Origin: Blastomyces gilchristii SLH14081
Lineage: Eukaryota; Ascomycota; Eurotiomycetes; Onygenales; Ajellomycetaceae
Length of the DNA stretch: 64,000 bases
Assembly (NCBI RefSeq): GCF_000003855.2
Contig: NW_003101676.1
Location: 245,103-309,102 of the forward strand
Reading direction: 5' to 3'
Below are positions 22,618 through 35,942 of the stretch, in pieces. The notes under the pieces were generated by a model. That model made no database searches. It was not told the DNA's origin and saw only the letters and a list, made by a program, of their open reading frames with translations. Position 1 is the stretch's first letter. Every line of letters begins with the position of its first letter. The translations under genes were made by a program, and so were the position numbers.

Positions 22618-25154
22618 AAGATGGTTTTGAATAAATGAGCTATCCCATACAGCCTGTGCTTATAATAAGATACGGCTGGATTGAACAATGTATCCGAAGA
22701 ATGCACTCCTTTCCCTACTTGGCGTTGCAATATCTATCATACCTGTATCAGAACAACATTCGCGAAGCCTATGCTGGAAAGCTAAGTCTGCCGAAAAGCT
22801 ATCTATCTCAGATTGTTATCTATCTGTTTTGATGAAGCCATGAGATCTAATATGGTTGGTCGCGTTTGTGATCGGCCCGACTATGCAAGACCATGACCCT
22901 GAGAGATATCTTTGTCAAGAAAAATAGGAGTGGACCGTAGCTTAGCTAGATCCGCCTACTTTTAGATATCAAAATGCTGAAAATGGAGCTCCCCGCTCTG
23001 TATGTATTATATACTGTAAGTTTCGTGTGCAGCTCACAATGGCAATATTCCACGGCTGAGGGCGTCGGGTGTGAGGTGCATGTCCACCCCAAATCTAGGT
23101 TGAGTAGGCGACATTTCCGTTGAAGCCCTGAGAGAGCAAATAGCACGCTGTTTGGGTCTGGAGCTGCTATTCTGCCGCAAACGCGGAGATAAAGGGAAAA
23201 AAAAAAAAAAAAAGAGGTTAGAATTTGCTAGCTTTCGGTGGATGTTCTGTCTCAGTTGTCGCAAAGCCGCTGAGCAGTGAAAACAAACTCTCTCCCCCAC
23301 AAAACACCACCCAGTCCATTCCCAAATCCCCTCCAAGCCTCCAAGCCATGATTTCCCGCCTGTGGGTGTTGGTACGTACTTTCACCGCCCGCAGGTAGTA
23401 GCGGCATCCAGGCCATCTGTCAGCACAATGCGGGGGGACGAGCGGGCGTGCGCCGCTGGACAATAATAATAATTAATGAGCCGGTTTGACGGAGAATATC
23501 TGGTTGAACCTGGAAGCTGGAGCAGCGGGCTGGACTCTCGTAACCTAGCTAGCCGTGGAGTTAGAGCTGTCGGCATTGCTCATTTATCGTTATCACTGGT
23601 TGCAACTTGCTAGTGGCTGGCCCTGAGCGTGAAGCGTTTCCTGTCGATAAACTGAGGGGGGGCCAAATCCCATCTTCATCTCAAGTGAGTGCTCTTAAAG
23701 AGCATACTAGGGAGGTAAGTGATCGTGTGGTTTTTCTACATGAGAAATACTAAACATGTAGGTTGTTGATTTTACAAGGCGCAGGCTCCGAATACTGATT
23801 TCTCTTGTTCAGAGTAGGCAGATAACCATGATGATGTTATGGGATGGGATATGGGATTCACAGCATTATTTTCCCCCAAACCCGGAGAGTTCATCGTTCG
23901 TGATGTCAACTTTTGAAGAGGTGTTTCTTTGGTGTTGTTTTCGAAGCAGTTGATTGGGCGGCATGAACAGTCCAGAGTTATTGCGCGAAATATTCCCTGT
24001 TGGTTCGAGCATCCTGACATCCTGCGAATCTGCGAAGTGGCAGCCGATGTGGGGGTTGGTTTGCGCGTTGAGCCCAGCCCGGATGAATCTCACTAGTCAC
24101 AGTCACAGACTTTCACAGTTGATGCTCTACGCTATTTTCCCGTCCGTCCTTGCAGGATGAGCGCTATATCTTCGGAATGGGCTAAGGCTTTACTGCGTAT
24201 TGCAACAGTCAGACCGACCCCACCCGAGCCTTGCCAGTTGCAGGCAAGAATGATATTAACGATGGGGCCTCACGGTAGAAACAAGATTAATAACTACCAC
24301 AGGAAAAACATCCAGCAATTTATACACACAACCCCCTCTTTTTGATAGACGCACGTCACAGCTACAGCAGATAGATGATGATAAGTTTAAATTTCTGCTT
24401 ATACATAAGATTCCCATTATTTTTTTCCATATTAATTGGTGAAAGGCAATTACAGGGTTAAACTCAACATCCCACCTTGCGAGAAGGTTGACCTCCATCC
24501 AGTGAAAACCCACGCTGAGCCAATAACTCACACTTTGCCTTGGCTAGCTAGCTTCATTTAACCAACCCTTCCATCAACCCTTGGTGATCAAAGGGGAGTG
24601 TAAATCCCAGCACTACTATTTTATTGGTTACACCGTCTCTCCCCTCCCCCCCGACAGATGTGCCGGAGGGTGACCGACCCTTTAATAAGCCACCCGCCAT
24701 CCGCCACCTTGTCTCTTGCTCTCTTGCTGCGAAGCTCTCCCTCCTACTCCAAGTTTCATCCTCATGTGCTATCAAGTTTCATCAAGTTTCTATCAAGTTT
24801 CTATCAAACCTGCAAAAGTACGTTCTGGACGGCATGACCATGTGCCGGATCGTACCAATATGTGACTGAACAGGTTAACTACCCTCTCTGACGTCTGCGA
24901 TTCTCTGTCTCGGTTTCTGTCCAAAGGACTCGTCGGGTCGGGGTGACTTGGTGAAATCAAGATATATGTCCCTTCAACTCTCTCATTGTACTTTTATACA
25001 TGACCAAAGATTCCGTTGAGCCATATCCGCAAAACAAAATAATTGGCCGCTACTAAGGTCTCTGTCGTGTTGGTGAGCCTCTTCGACCTCGGCAGACTAC
25101 TCTACTGTCCTCATTATCAGACTTTATTGCCCGGCCTCCTGGGCGCATTTCATC
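22618..25154. other. Long intergenic region with short repeats
   Basis: This 2.5-kb gap holds the end of the nitrilase gene and the upstream region of the next plus-strand gene. A 17-base A run lies at 23197-23213 and three to four direct copies of ATCAAGTTTC(T) at about 24770-24808. Open frames are short and overlap on opposite strands, and none is supported. A non-coding transcript is possible but unseen. Confidence 0.55.
24770..24808. repeat. Direct repeats of ATCAAGTTTC(T)
   Basis: Three consecutive 10-11 base copies, with a related AAGTTTCATC just upstream at 24750. They lie about 350 bp before the predicted start of the next gene. Confidence 0.6.
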
Positions 25155-26708
25155 ATGATACGACGACTTTCCACTTTGATTAGCCCTGTACGTTTTTCCT
25201 TTTCATTTTCCCTTTTTTCGCGCTCGCTCGACCTACGATAGATATATCCTTTCACTTTTACAAACACCCCGTATTGACATATCGTACCGTAGAAGCGAGC
25301 GCCTCACAGACCCCGCGAGAATGTCGAGGATAAAACCAAGTATTACGACATCGACAATGCGGTTGCCAGCTCAAGACCGCGGTCTCCCTTAACCGATCGA
25401 CAATGTTTATCCCTTGCGGCAGAAACACAGTTACAGAATGCATGCCTGTTTCTTTCCCAGAAAATTGAATTCCCAGACAGATGGACTGAATTTGATGATA
25501 CATGCGCGGACCAGATGGATGTTAGTCCTACAGGTTCTCACTTCCCGGACTTGAAGATCTCATCATTTACCATCCCAGATCATATCGCTTCAGCCGTAAA
25601 CGATGATCCTGCTTCTGGTTCGGACCATTTGTCGAATGAGCATGAAAGTGGCGCCTTAGATCCGGAGGACAAGGTGTGTTTGGACCTAAAAGAGAAGCAA
25701 GTATTGACCCATGACTACTTCGTGGATGCCTTCGAACCAGAGCAATCAACGGCGCCACTTGTTGTAGAAGAGGTTGGTAAGATATCCTCGTCAATAGACG
25801 AGCTAAAATTCCCTAGTCATTTCACCAGGGAACACAACCCCTTACCCGAAACTTTCATCAACTCGCTGGAAGAAGATTGGAAGGATTTGAGAAGCCCGAA
25901 ACCTCCATATGGTATGTCCTCTACAAATGGCTTCGCTACGGATATTTGGACGATCCAGGAATGCACGACAGCTGAGATGGAGCAAATAGATGCGGGGCTA
26001 CATTCAATTCTACCTCAATTTGTCAATCGAGAATCTCATGCTACGTCTTCCTCAAGAGAACGGAATATATCACCTCACCAACAGCAGATAGAGATCAACT
26101 CTCAACTGGGAGGATCCGACGGACCTGCTAGTCCGGCATTGGAAAATAATAACCCACTGCATACCGACCTCAAATGTCAAACAGAAAAAACCCCCGCGAA
26201 ACAAATATTCAAAATCAACACCAATTTATCTCCAATGCTCGATGATTCGACCGAAAGGGATCTATCAATAAGCCCTCTTTCTTATGCACAATCATGGACC
26301 TCACGCTCCACGACCGGCAAGACAATAATCGACGCAAACGGGCTGGAAAAAGTGTTGACCCCGGTTGAGGAACAGCAGCGCCGTTTAGGGCTCCAGCGGG
26401 CTGTTATGGAAAAAATGTCAGGCGGCTTCAGTGTCCCAACATCCCCAGACACAAATAGAGCTACGGCGGCCATTCACTCAAATCCTCCTCCGCCAATCCA
26501 ACCAACCCCACCAACTTCGCCTGCTTGGAATATGGCTAACGCCAAGGAACAATCCGCCACCAGCAAACCTGTAGATGCCAACAAGTTGGACGAGCAGACG
26601 AAAAATACACTTGTGCGGAAGTTGTCGCTGCTGACCCTTGGGAAAAAGAAGTCCGTTGCAAAGATCAACAATGTTCTTGGCTTCAGTGCTATCGTGGAGG
26701 CGAGGTAG
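25155..26708 (+). CDS. Uncharacterised fungal protein, 482 aa
   Basis: Two exons, 25155-25187 and 25293-26708. The tiny first exon encodes MIRRLSTLISP, ends at a GTACGT donor, and joins in phase 0 to KRAPHRPRENVEDKTKYYDI after a CCGTAG acceptor; the second exon is open in the same frame for 74 codons before the first internal Met, which is why the start is placed here. The N-terminus is basic and could be regulatory or a targeting segment. A block at about residues 55-90 (LAAETQLQNACLFLSQKIEF) looks folded. The middle is Ser/Pro/Glu-rich. Two more conserved-looking blocks lie near the C-terminus: LTPVEEQQRRLGLQRAVMEK and LVRKLSLLTLGKKKSVAKI. I recognise no named domain and assign no function. 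Confidence 0.75.
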
Positions 26709-28197
26709 TTACTAGAGGTAGTTGAAGGCGTTTCCTGTGTGTCTATTTGATCTAGACGACGTTACGATAAATGCGGGAAGATTTTGTCTACTGTAACTAT
26801 TTTTTCCCCCTCTTTCCTTTTGATTTATCGTTTCATTTCCTCTTATCCTGTTTTCCCTCGGAACATACAGACCAGGCTACATACCACCACCATTTCCCGC
26901 TATGACTTTGACAAGATGTTATCCTATTTCTCTTTTATTTTTTTTTCTCTTCTTTTATTTTTTATTTTTTATTTTTATTTATTTTTTATTTATTCATTTT
27001 ATTTATTTAAATTTTTTTTTTTACCGCACCCATTGTATAACCCCCCTCCCCTACATTTGATCTTGCTCCTTATTGATGTTTTCATATTCATATTTTCGGG
27101 GCAAGAAACGCCATTTCGTCCTTTGGTGGCAATTTCCTTTCATTTCTTTCCTTTTCATGATTGTATATATATGCTAGGATTTTTTATTTTATTTCATTGA
27201 TTTATTTATTTATTTACTTTAACTTCTTTCTGTCAAGGTTGGGCGGAGCACTGCCTTAATTATTAATTTCCGTGTCCATCGGTTCATCCAATCGGATAAC
27301 CTCCACTGATATAAGCTCAACTATCTCTCATCATAATAGTAAATCGCGTCTCCTTTCGCAATCTTCCTGAAGAATCGAATGAACCAATGCTTAGATAAAT
27401 TAACTAGCTCAACATAGTTATAAAATTAAAGTCACTTTTCATTCTCGTATCAGGCAGGGTTTTAATTCGTGTAGGTATGGCTTTCGCCACTAAGTTTGCA
27501 CAGGGATGTACTGTACGTTTTTGTATATATGGAGAATTCTTATGTTGCTTGTAATCTGTGTGCTAGCCTTAACCTGGGCCATGTCGAAGCCATTCATTCG
27601 TTCTAGAATAGGAGAACTAGTTATATACCGCGCTATCAAATCCTTTAAAGGGGAGCTGAGTCATGGTAAAAAAGTGTTGCGAGGAGCTGCGCGGCGGGTG
27701 GGTAACTCATCAACCCGAAGTATTGCGAAATATGATATATATTAATACCACAAGCGGGCGAAGGGAGGGGAATAAATAATAAATATGGAAAGCGAGCGAA
27801 GATGTATTTATTTTAGATTAACTAGGAGCTGGTAGGAATGGGTTGACATGCTTGATATATAACCCTAAATATGACGGTTACAGGAGAAATAGAGGGACAA
27901 AAAAGGGGCGCCAAACAAACTCAGGCCCAACAAGCGAAACGACAACAAAAGGTTTTTTTGGCGAATGTTCATACCTAATGTTCATACATCCCATTCTAAT
28001 ACCGCCTAATGTGTCTTCTGAGTGAAAAAAAGAAAATGATCTTAAATGATTCCCATCATGATTATGGAGCTGCAAAATGTCACAAAGGAAAGAGCAATAA
28101 AATGGCACAAAGGAATGGATAGAAAAGAGAAGAGAAAACTGGTCTGTAGCGAAGTAATACCGTTAAGACACTTTTAGGAAAAATAATCAAAAAGCGA
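26709..28197. other. Convergent 3' region, T-rich low complexity
   Basis: This 1.5-kb gap lies between the 3' ends of the uncharacterised gene and THO2. From about 26929 to 27020 the plus strand is almost pure T with scattered A and C. The 138-codon frame at 26784-27200 is a product of this low complexity and is not a gene. Confidence 0.6.
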
Positions 28198-31100
28198 TCA
28201 ATGCCCACGCCTGGGCCTCTTATTTTCACCTCCGTGCCTAGCGGAGGGGGCAACGTTAGGTCGGTCATCCACGTTGGCACCAGTGGGTCTTCCACGTTTC
28301 CGGGGCCAAGTGCCTCCCCCGTTGCCGCTGCCGCCTGTGCCACCAGCACCACCATTGCCTCCACGTCCGCTACCAGCGTCTCGGCGCTCTCGATCCCGTT
28401 CACGCTCGCGATCGCGATCGCGGTCCCGGTCCCGGTCTCGCTCACGATCTCTGTTGCGATCGTCACCTCGACCACCACTACTCCATCTCCGGCCTTCCGG
28501 ATCGTTTGGTGGTGGTGGTGGAGGAGGCGGAGGAGGTGGAGGAGGTTGCGGGGTTATGTCAGGTTTACCGCCACGGCTTTGGCTCTCTTGGGTACCTGAG
28601 TCACGTTCTCGCTTGTCTCTCCGCCTGCTAGCGGAGACTGGCTCTCTATTTGCGCTCGAGCTCTGTGCGCCTCTTCGTGATGAAGATTCTCGTGAACCGC
28701 GAGCCTGGTCCCGGCTGCTGGTTTCTGTTGCACGACCTCGATCGCGTTCTCGATACTCGTCCCGTTTCGTGCTTGGTCTTACGCTGTCCTCTTCGCCTCG
28801 ACGAGTGGCATCGCGCTCCCGGTCCCGATCTCGGTGTTCCCGTTCACTTTCTCTCTCGCGTTCTCTCTCACGGTCGCGTTCACGATCCCTCTCCCGATCT
28901 GGAGTGCGAGTACCGCTAGAGTGGCGGGGGGCCTCCTCTATAATTTCACTTCTCCGACCAGCTCTACCAGGTCCACGAGGTTCGTCTTGTGGAGGTGGTG
29001 GTGCGGCATCAGAGCGACCAGGGAAAAGCTCCGGCCTTTCTGTTCCTGATGGGGGCGCAGAACCAGAATAAGTGTCAGCCTTCCCGCCAACAGGAGTATG
29101 CGGTCGGGTGGATTGAGGCGACGGAGCGTTGAGTGAATTGCTACCGGCGCGATTCGCACCCCTTCCTCTTATCGAAGTGCCCATCCCAGCTTTATCTGCT
29201 GGACCGCCAAACTGCTGAAGCATATTGTTCAGGCCTGCAAATCGTTTATCTCCCCGGCCCCTCTCCCCTGAAAATGTAGATCCAGGGGGTCCTCGAGTAG
29301 TTGGCGAATGGCCAGAAGGTGGATAGCCACCACTCCGTGGGCCAGACGGTGGTAAAGCTGAGGTAGGTGAAGATGATTGAGTTCCATCATCTCCGGGAGT
29401 TTGAAGCGCTTTTAAGCGGTCAGGATGAATACCGGATGTATCAATTTTGTCCAGCGGAACAGGCGCAGAAGGCGCGGTGACCGCGGGCTGCTGGTCCTGG
29501 TGGGTTGGATTCCGTGTGGATAGCCGGCTTGATGGTCCTGTAGGTGGCTGGCGGTCTGATGGTTGTGGTGGAATCGGAAGTGGTTGCGATAGAGGCGGAT
29601 TTCTCCCACCACGTTGAGAGGCAGTTCTCCTAGGGCCTGACGGGATATCCTGAGCCCTCTCAAACGGCTCCTGCGGGCGCGAGGGGAATCTTGAATCTTG
29701 ATTCAACCTTCCATATGACGGTTCTGTTGTCGATGGCGGGTACGTTGATCGCGACTCTTGGCCATGACGGTTATCGCCTGCCGTAGGATGAGTGGCTCTG
29801 TCTCCTCTTGGCCCAGTCGGGAGATCCTCTGAGCGTGGTGGGTGAGAATTAAAAGTTGCAGGTTTCCTCTCTTCGCGCTCATTTCGCCTATCGGGTCTGT
29901 TGGGAGGCCGGGAATCATCTCCCTTGGTAGGGCTAGGGGGGCGAGAGCCACGGCTTCTTCTATCATCCCGTTCAGGTCTTGGATGTTCATGACGCTGGTG
30001 TGACGGGGTTTCGGGGTAAGATAGGCGGAGAGGATGGTCACGATCGTGAGATTCAGGAACACTGGACTGTCGATATGGATGTATATCGCCATCTCTGAAA
30101 GGCCGGTCCGGTTCTTGCCGGGATTGGAAGGCATCCGCTTGAGACATCCTTCCCCTGCTCATCCTTTCAGACCATTCCTGATCTCTCGGCGAAGGGCGTG
30201 CATCTCTGTAGCTTGGACGTCCAAGGTGATCTTCGGGAGGGCGTGCAGGAAAGTCTTTATCCATCCGAGGGCCTTCAAGCCTATCCCGGTCCCCAAGCCT
30301 GTCGTTTGGCCGGGTGTGGCCTCGAAGTTCGGTAGAGAAAGGATGCTCAAATGGTCTCTCACGATCTTGTCCACCAAATCGCCCAATGCGATCCGGATGT
30401 CTGTTGTCCCGCGCATCTCTTCGTTCCTCGGGCATGCCGGGTGGTCTCATAGGCGTACGGTCATCAGAATGCTTAAAGGGTCGAGGAGGTTCCGGTTGAT
30501 TAGGGAGGTTGGGTTGAACACGGACAGGAGGGCTAGGCTGAGGAGGGTATCGATCGACATCTGGGCGTTTTGGGATGCCTGCCGGATGGGAAGCTTCCGA
30601 AGGTGGCTTACCAACTACTCGTGGCGGAGCGGGAGAAGAGCCACGACCTGGAGCAAGGGATTGTGCATCTGCTTGGGGGGTTAGGGTGGTCACGGGGGGC
30701 TGCGAAGGTGGTTGTGAGGATGCTCTTGTTGGAGCTTCCACAGGCCTTGCTGCTTTTGCTGGCTGGTCTTCTTGTGTCGTGACAGGAATTTCGCTCTGTT
30801 CCACTCGGTCCGGTTTGCCCGGAGCAGTCGGTTCTCTAGTGCCAGAGGCACTAGGTACTTGTTGGGGTAGGGTGTCGCCTTTCACAGCTTCTGGTTTCGT
30901 GGCTGCATCACTCATATTCGCGTCCGACGTCTTCGCGTCTTGGATTTCACCATCTTCAACTTCTTTTCCAGGCCCTTGAGGCCGCGCACCATTTACCCTA
31001 AGTATAATCAGAAAAAAGTCCCATTTCGTCGGAGGGGGGCAAGGTTTGTATCGACTCACGTGGTTGACGTCCCCTGTGGTTTGAAGTCAGGGGCAGAGGC

Positions 31101-34100
31101 ATTCAAAGGTTTGGGAGTAGTTGGCCGGGGCTGCGGTGTGCGTGCTTTGGCCTTGTCACCGGGTAACGGTTCGTTCTTTGGCGAATTAGCTCCACCTTCC
31201 ATAATGCCAGCAGGTAGACTCACAATCATGAACGCTTGTGGAAGTAACCACTTCTTTTCCCTTCTATTCAGATCCCCAATCAACGAGGCGGCTGGAATTT
31301 TGACATCGTCGCGTGGATCCAATGTCTTGAGGTTGTTGACGCAGGTGTGCATGTCTCGGCCAATCCAGTTAACAGCAGGGAAATGTTGAACCACAGCCTT
31401 CAGTACGCTGATGGCATTGCGAATATGCATATACTCGCCTCCTGAAAGACACGTCTTCAAGCAAGCGCCAAAAATGCGGTGCCACTTGTACAGAATTCGG
31501 CGGAAATTCTCATAATCCAAAAATGACTTTGGCTTCCCCTCTTGGTCCACAGCCATGGCGAAGCCTGGGAGATCCCTTTTAGTCCCATACGCTTCCTTCT
31601 CGTAGACAGCCTTGTCGGCATGCCACCTCATTAAATCACGTAGTACCTCATTGAGGAAACGACCAAAATTGTCAGCTTCCTTAGATGTACAGTGGAAAAT
31701 GATTGCAGTCAACCGCTGTTCACGGAACAGTTGGTCAAGGAATCCCACCGTTCGAAAATTGGGTGTCCCGGACGAATGCAGATACTTGAGCATCTTGAAA
31801 CTGTAGAAAGCGTCAATAGGGGAGAGAAGCAATCGAGGCAATAGACACTGTTCCATGACCGCGATGTTAAGGGCCTCATGTTTCCCTCTCAATCCAACAA
31901 ACCAGCGGTCCTTCTCCTTCTGTAAACGTGCACGAGTTAAACCATAGTACTTAAGATGTGCCTTGTTTTCTGCTAGAATTCGATCGTGGAGGTCGTTAAT
32001 CTGCTTTTTTTCCTTATCTTTTTTCAAAGTACCAGCCACACTAACATCAGTCCGGTCTTGGGAGATAGCCTGGATCCGCTTCTTGAGACGTTCCAGTTCC
32101 TCTTCGTAAGCCCGTTGCGGAACATGAATATCATACAGTGATAGCTGCCAAAATGTGACAAAGAACGGAAGGCCAACAACTTCCCACGTACTTCGCGGCA
32201 TTGTGGTTTTGATTTTCTCCATCAGCCCTTCAAGTACAGGATGCCATGGTACATTTTCAGGGGTCGGCTGAGCGGCGAGGGGCGTATTGGGCGTGTTCGA
32301 CGGCGCCTCACTCTGGGTATCATTCGAAGTAGGGGCAGGTTTTTCAGTAGCCATGACCACATCTTCGGATGAATCTTTCTTCTCGACAGCTTCACCCTCA
32401 TCCACCATTGACACATCGCCATCGGGAGTCTTCAACGGCGCAACGGCAGGAGTAATAGATTCGCTTCCCGCCTTCTTCGCGGCCTCTTCCCGCTTCTTTG
32501 CATCGACTTCCGCAATCTGATGTGCAACACTAGGGCGGGTAATCCAGAACGCGACCTCAGGCTGCAATCCAAAGTCACCAATGAGACTTGCAACGTCCGG
32601 CACGAACGCGTCAAATTCCTCAACTGTAAAATTGCTCCGAAGGAGGTCGATATATTGAGTCAAAACCCGGTGGATTTCGTCAAAGATATTACCAAGGAGC
32701 TTAAGTTCGTCATCAGCCTCTGATTCCTTGAATATACAGGTGGCCCGTTCCTGCGCAATAGATATGAGAAGCTGTCCCGCAAGTTTGGAATCTGCCAAAG
32801 ACTTCATAAGTCGTCGGGAGGTTATCTTTGATTCGTGGCGCTTATCGAGAAGCTGTAACATGGTCTGAGACTGTAGCAGTTCGCCGCCGGCCATTGCTTG
32901 AATTTGAGAGTCGTTGAAGTTTGTGTCGGTCACGATTCCCGCCATTGAACTTATGAGTTGTTCTAGAATAACGAGATCGGTGGAGTTGTTTTGCCGAAGC
33001 TGCTCCCCAACATATTGAAGGACAGGAACGGGGTCCATGATGGTAGAATATCTTTTGAATACCCTACCGACAAAGGATGCAAGCGCATTGAGCCATCTGC
33101 TAGTCAGAAGCCCTCCTTCTTGAACCCTACTCCTTCCCTTCTGCCCAAGAGAGTTGATTAGTAACCAGGTTAGGATGTCGTATCCTAGGTACGTGAAATA
33201 TCTGGCACATTCTACCACAACTTCAATCAAGTTCTCATATGCTTCGATCTGGTTTATAGCAACGCTGATAACGATTCCCGGATTAGCGTACGCGATTTTG
33301 GCTAAGGTTCTAGCCATCGGCTTGATGTTGGTTTTGCTTAGTCTTTTAAGGGCATCCTTCGTTTCTGCTCGCGCTTGATCGAACGCAGTTTTGATATCGG
33401 GAAGTCGCGAAGTTTGGCCAGAGTACCATTCAGCATAGATGGAATACCTCACATCTCGCGAGAAATGTCTTAAGAGCGCAAAAACTTCGTTCACAACACC
33501 AGGGTTTGCTTTGGTTAAACTCAAAGCCGGGACCAAGAGACGCTTGCAAAGATCTCGCCATCGCGTTCGGTTTGAGTCCGACGGATCGCTAAGTAGACTT
33601 TCATTCCCAAGCCTAGCCAATTTCGTCAATAGGCTAGGATCTTGTCCGACTTTAACCCCGGAGAGATTCAAAAATGATTCACAGAGAGCGAATACATCAT
33701 CCACTGTCTGGCACATGGGTATATTATCAGTCCAATCATCCCAATAAAATCGATAGTCGGTTCCATCGTTGGTATCTTCTTTATCCAGCAACGCCCAGCG
33801 AAGGACGCGTCGGGGCGGGGGATCCGCCAAACGGATATTTCCCTTCGGAAGGCTTGCTTGGTCTGAACTAGTGATCTTCTTCTGATCATTAATGTCATTC
33901 CTTGACGACATTGGCCGCGATAAACCGCAAAGTCTGCTCAAAGAGTAGTGTATTATACGGTGGATATATTCCAGGAGCTCGGGATATGCATCTAATAACC
34001 AGGGAAATCGACCAAGGATGTAAAGAGATTCTGGTAAGGCGCCAATAGCAAGCAGACTTTTTAATAGTAGTACTTTTTGGTCAGTTGGTTCCGGTAGTGC

Positions 34101-35942
34101 TTCTTTGTTCTCTTCGATTTTTGGTTGGGCCGACTTGTCCGCGTCCTGGTCCTTGGCAGGGGTTGCTGCGCGCGTGTCAGCTTCTCGAGGTCTAGGAAGT
34201 GGTACAGGTATAGTGTCGTCGGTTAGGGCACCAGCCATCATCAAAGCGTTCATTGTTCCAGCACCAGGTCTAGCTGCCAGTTCTCTTTGCTCCTTTTCTT
34301 TCATTTTCTCCTCCTTCAGCTCGTCCATAGACTCGTCAGGTCGCCAAAGGTGGGGGTAGAGGTCTCGTAAAGATATAAAACCAACTTTTATGAGCAAAGC
34401 AGCTAGATAGATGAGATTGTCCGGTAGAATGTCAGACGGATTTCGAGCATTGGAAGAGTAAAACCGTAGCTTGAATCCCAAAAGTTGCGCTGCAACCCTA
34501 TTTCCCTTCGGTGGTAGCGTCCCCGTCCGCTCTATCCACTCCCGAGTCTCTTTATCGTCATCCGGGACGATATTTCCGAGGTCGGATATGGATCTTAATT
34601 GGTCTGAGTCTAATGACTGGTTCCGACCTATTTCGAAGAACGCACGGATGCCAACTTCCCTAGCTCTATCCCATAAGACTCGATCTCGATTTTCGTTCAT
34701 ACGAAGAGCCTCTTCCCGGTCCTCTTCTGTTGTAGACCAGCCAGCAGAGCCAGGTAGCGCCCATTTAGGTAAACCGGACTCCGCGATCCCGCAATACCGG
34801 CGAAGGAAATTTTCGTCCTTCGGCCACCACGAGCTGACGCGTAGGAACTTGACAAAGAATCGATATTGTTTCACGAGAACTGCGGCGAACACATCTAGCG
34901 TGACATCGAGAGCCCTTCCAACATCCATGTCAAACGCTCCAATCATAGCTTTGACCCTTTCAAAAGTATCTTCAACAACTTCGGCCGAAGGGGGTTCATT
35001 GTTGCTTGTCGTAAACAATTCGGTTAACAGCTTAGAGTATCCTTCCGATTCTTCTCGTAGCAAGTTATAGTTTGACTGACGATAAAGAAGATTTGTTTGT
35101 TTGCGAATTCCCATACGAGCAAAAGTATCGCGGATTAGGCCAAGAGATTGTAGTAGGGGAGTCTCGAGCTGCTGTCGCATCAAGGAGGACGAGATGCCTG
35201 TCGAAAAGACAAGGGTGCGAAGACTAGGATGTGTGGTGTCTGCGTCTGTTATAATAGAGAGGGTATCGAGGAAAAGAGAACGCGCATCAAAAGGTGGAAT
35301 CACAGCGCTGTTCGGTTCACCCGAATCGGTTGCCTCATCAGTAGTCACGTCTTCGCCAACAATCTCCTTCACACACGTCCCTCCATCGACTGCAGATATT
35401 CGGCCATCAAAAACCGACTGGATAATCTCCTGGAAGATAGACGAGATAACCATGGCGCTCTCGGTCTTCCGGGCGTTGATCCCAGCTTCGACGACATTTT
35501 TCTTGCCCGTCGACATCCAGCTCTCAATACACTCCTGTGTAACGTAGTCGTAGGAGTAGGGGGTCGCCAGAGGCTTAGCCACGGCATTAGGTATTGGGGC
35601 GGAGGGAGTCCTGCTTGGTTGAGAAGGTTCGGGGGGTTCTCTAGGTGATGCCATGACAGATCTCGATGAAGGAGAGCTTTCTTTCTGGTGGGAGTTGTGA
35701 GCGTCGCTCCCTCTTCGCACTGGCGTACCATTCCGGTTACTGCCTCTGCTTGCTCTTCGTGCTCCCCTACCATGGTTATCCTGTGAATCCCGACCTTGGC
35801 TATGGAACTGGTTTTGTTGTTGCTGCTGGGCCAGGTTGAGGCTTCCTGGACGATGAGGAGAAGGCCGCGGGCCACTGTTTGCCGCATCTCCAGGCCATGA
35901 CCTATCGCCGCGTTTACGCTTCCCACCAGCCGGAGGAGCCAT
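28198..35942 (-). CDS. THO2: THO complex subunit 2
   Basis: Two exons, 31060-35942 and 28198-30997, joined through a 62-bp intron (donor GTGAGT, acceptor CTTAG), give about 2,560 aa. The first 125 residues are basic and Gln/Pro/Ser-rich. A long helical THOC2-type body follows (for example YSYDYVTQECIESWMSTGKK, LLIKVGFISLRDLYPHLWRP), with a second conserved region near residues 1300-1550 (PRSTWEVVGLPFFVTFWQLS, FYSFKMLKYLHSSGTPNFRT). The C-terminal 930 residues are disordered: Pro-rich, then Arg-Asp/Arg-Glu repeats and an 11-residue poly-Pro run, ending NKRPRRGH. THO2 is the scaffold of the THO/TREX complex, which couples transcription to mRNP packaging and export in the nucleus. The other THO subunits are not in the window. 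Confidence 0.96.

Noticed and set aside
26784..27200. 138-codon Phe-rich frame resembling a membrane protein
   Set aside because: It is produced by a T-rich low-complexity tract; hydrophobicity follows from TTT codons.
28274..29071. 265-codon plus-strand open frame rich in Arg and Ser
   Set aside because: It is the complement of the repetitive THO2 tail; its composition comes from CG-rich repeats and it has no motif or splice context.
34471..35070. 199-codon plus-strand open frame
   Set aside because: It lies antisense within the conserved THO2 body, so it is a shadow of that gene.
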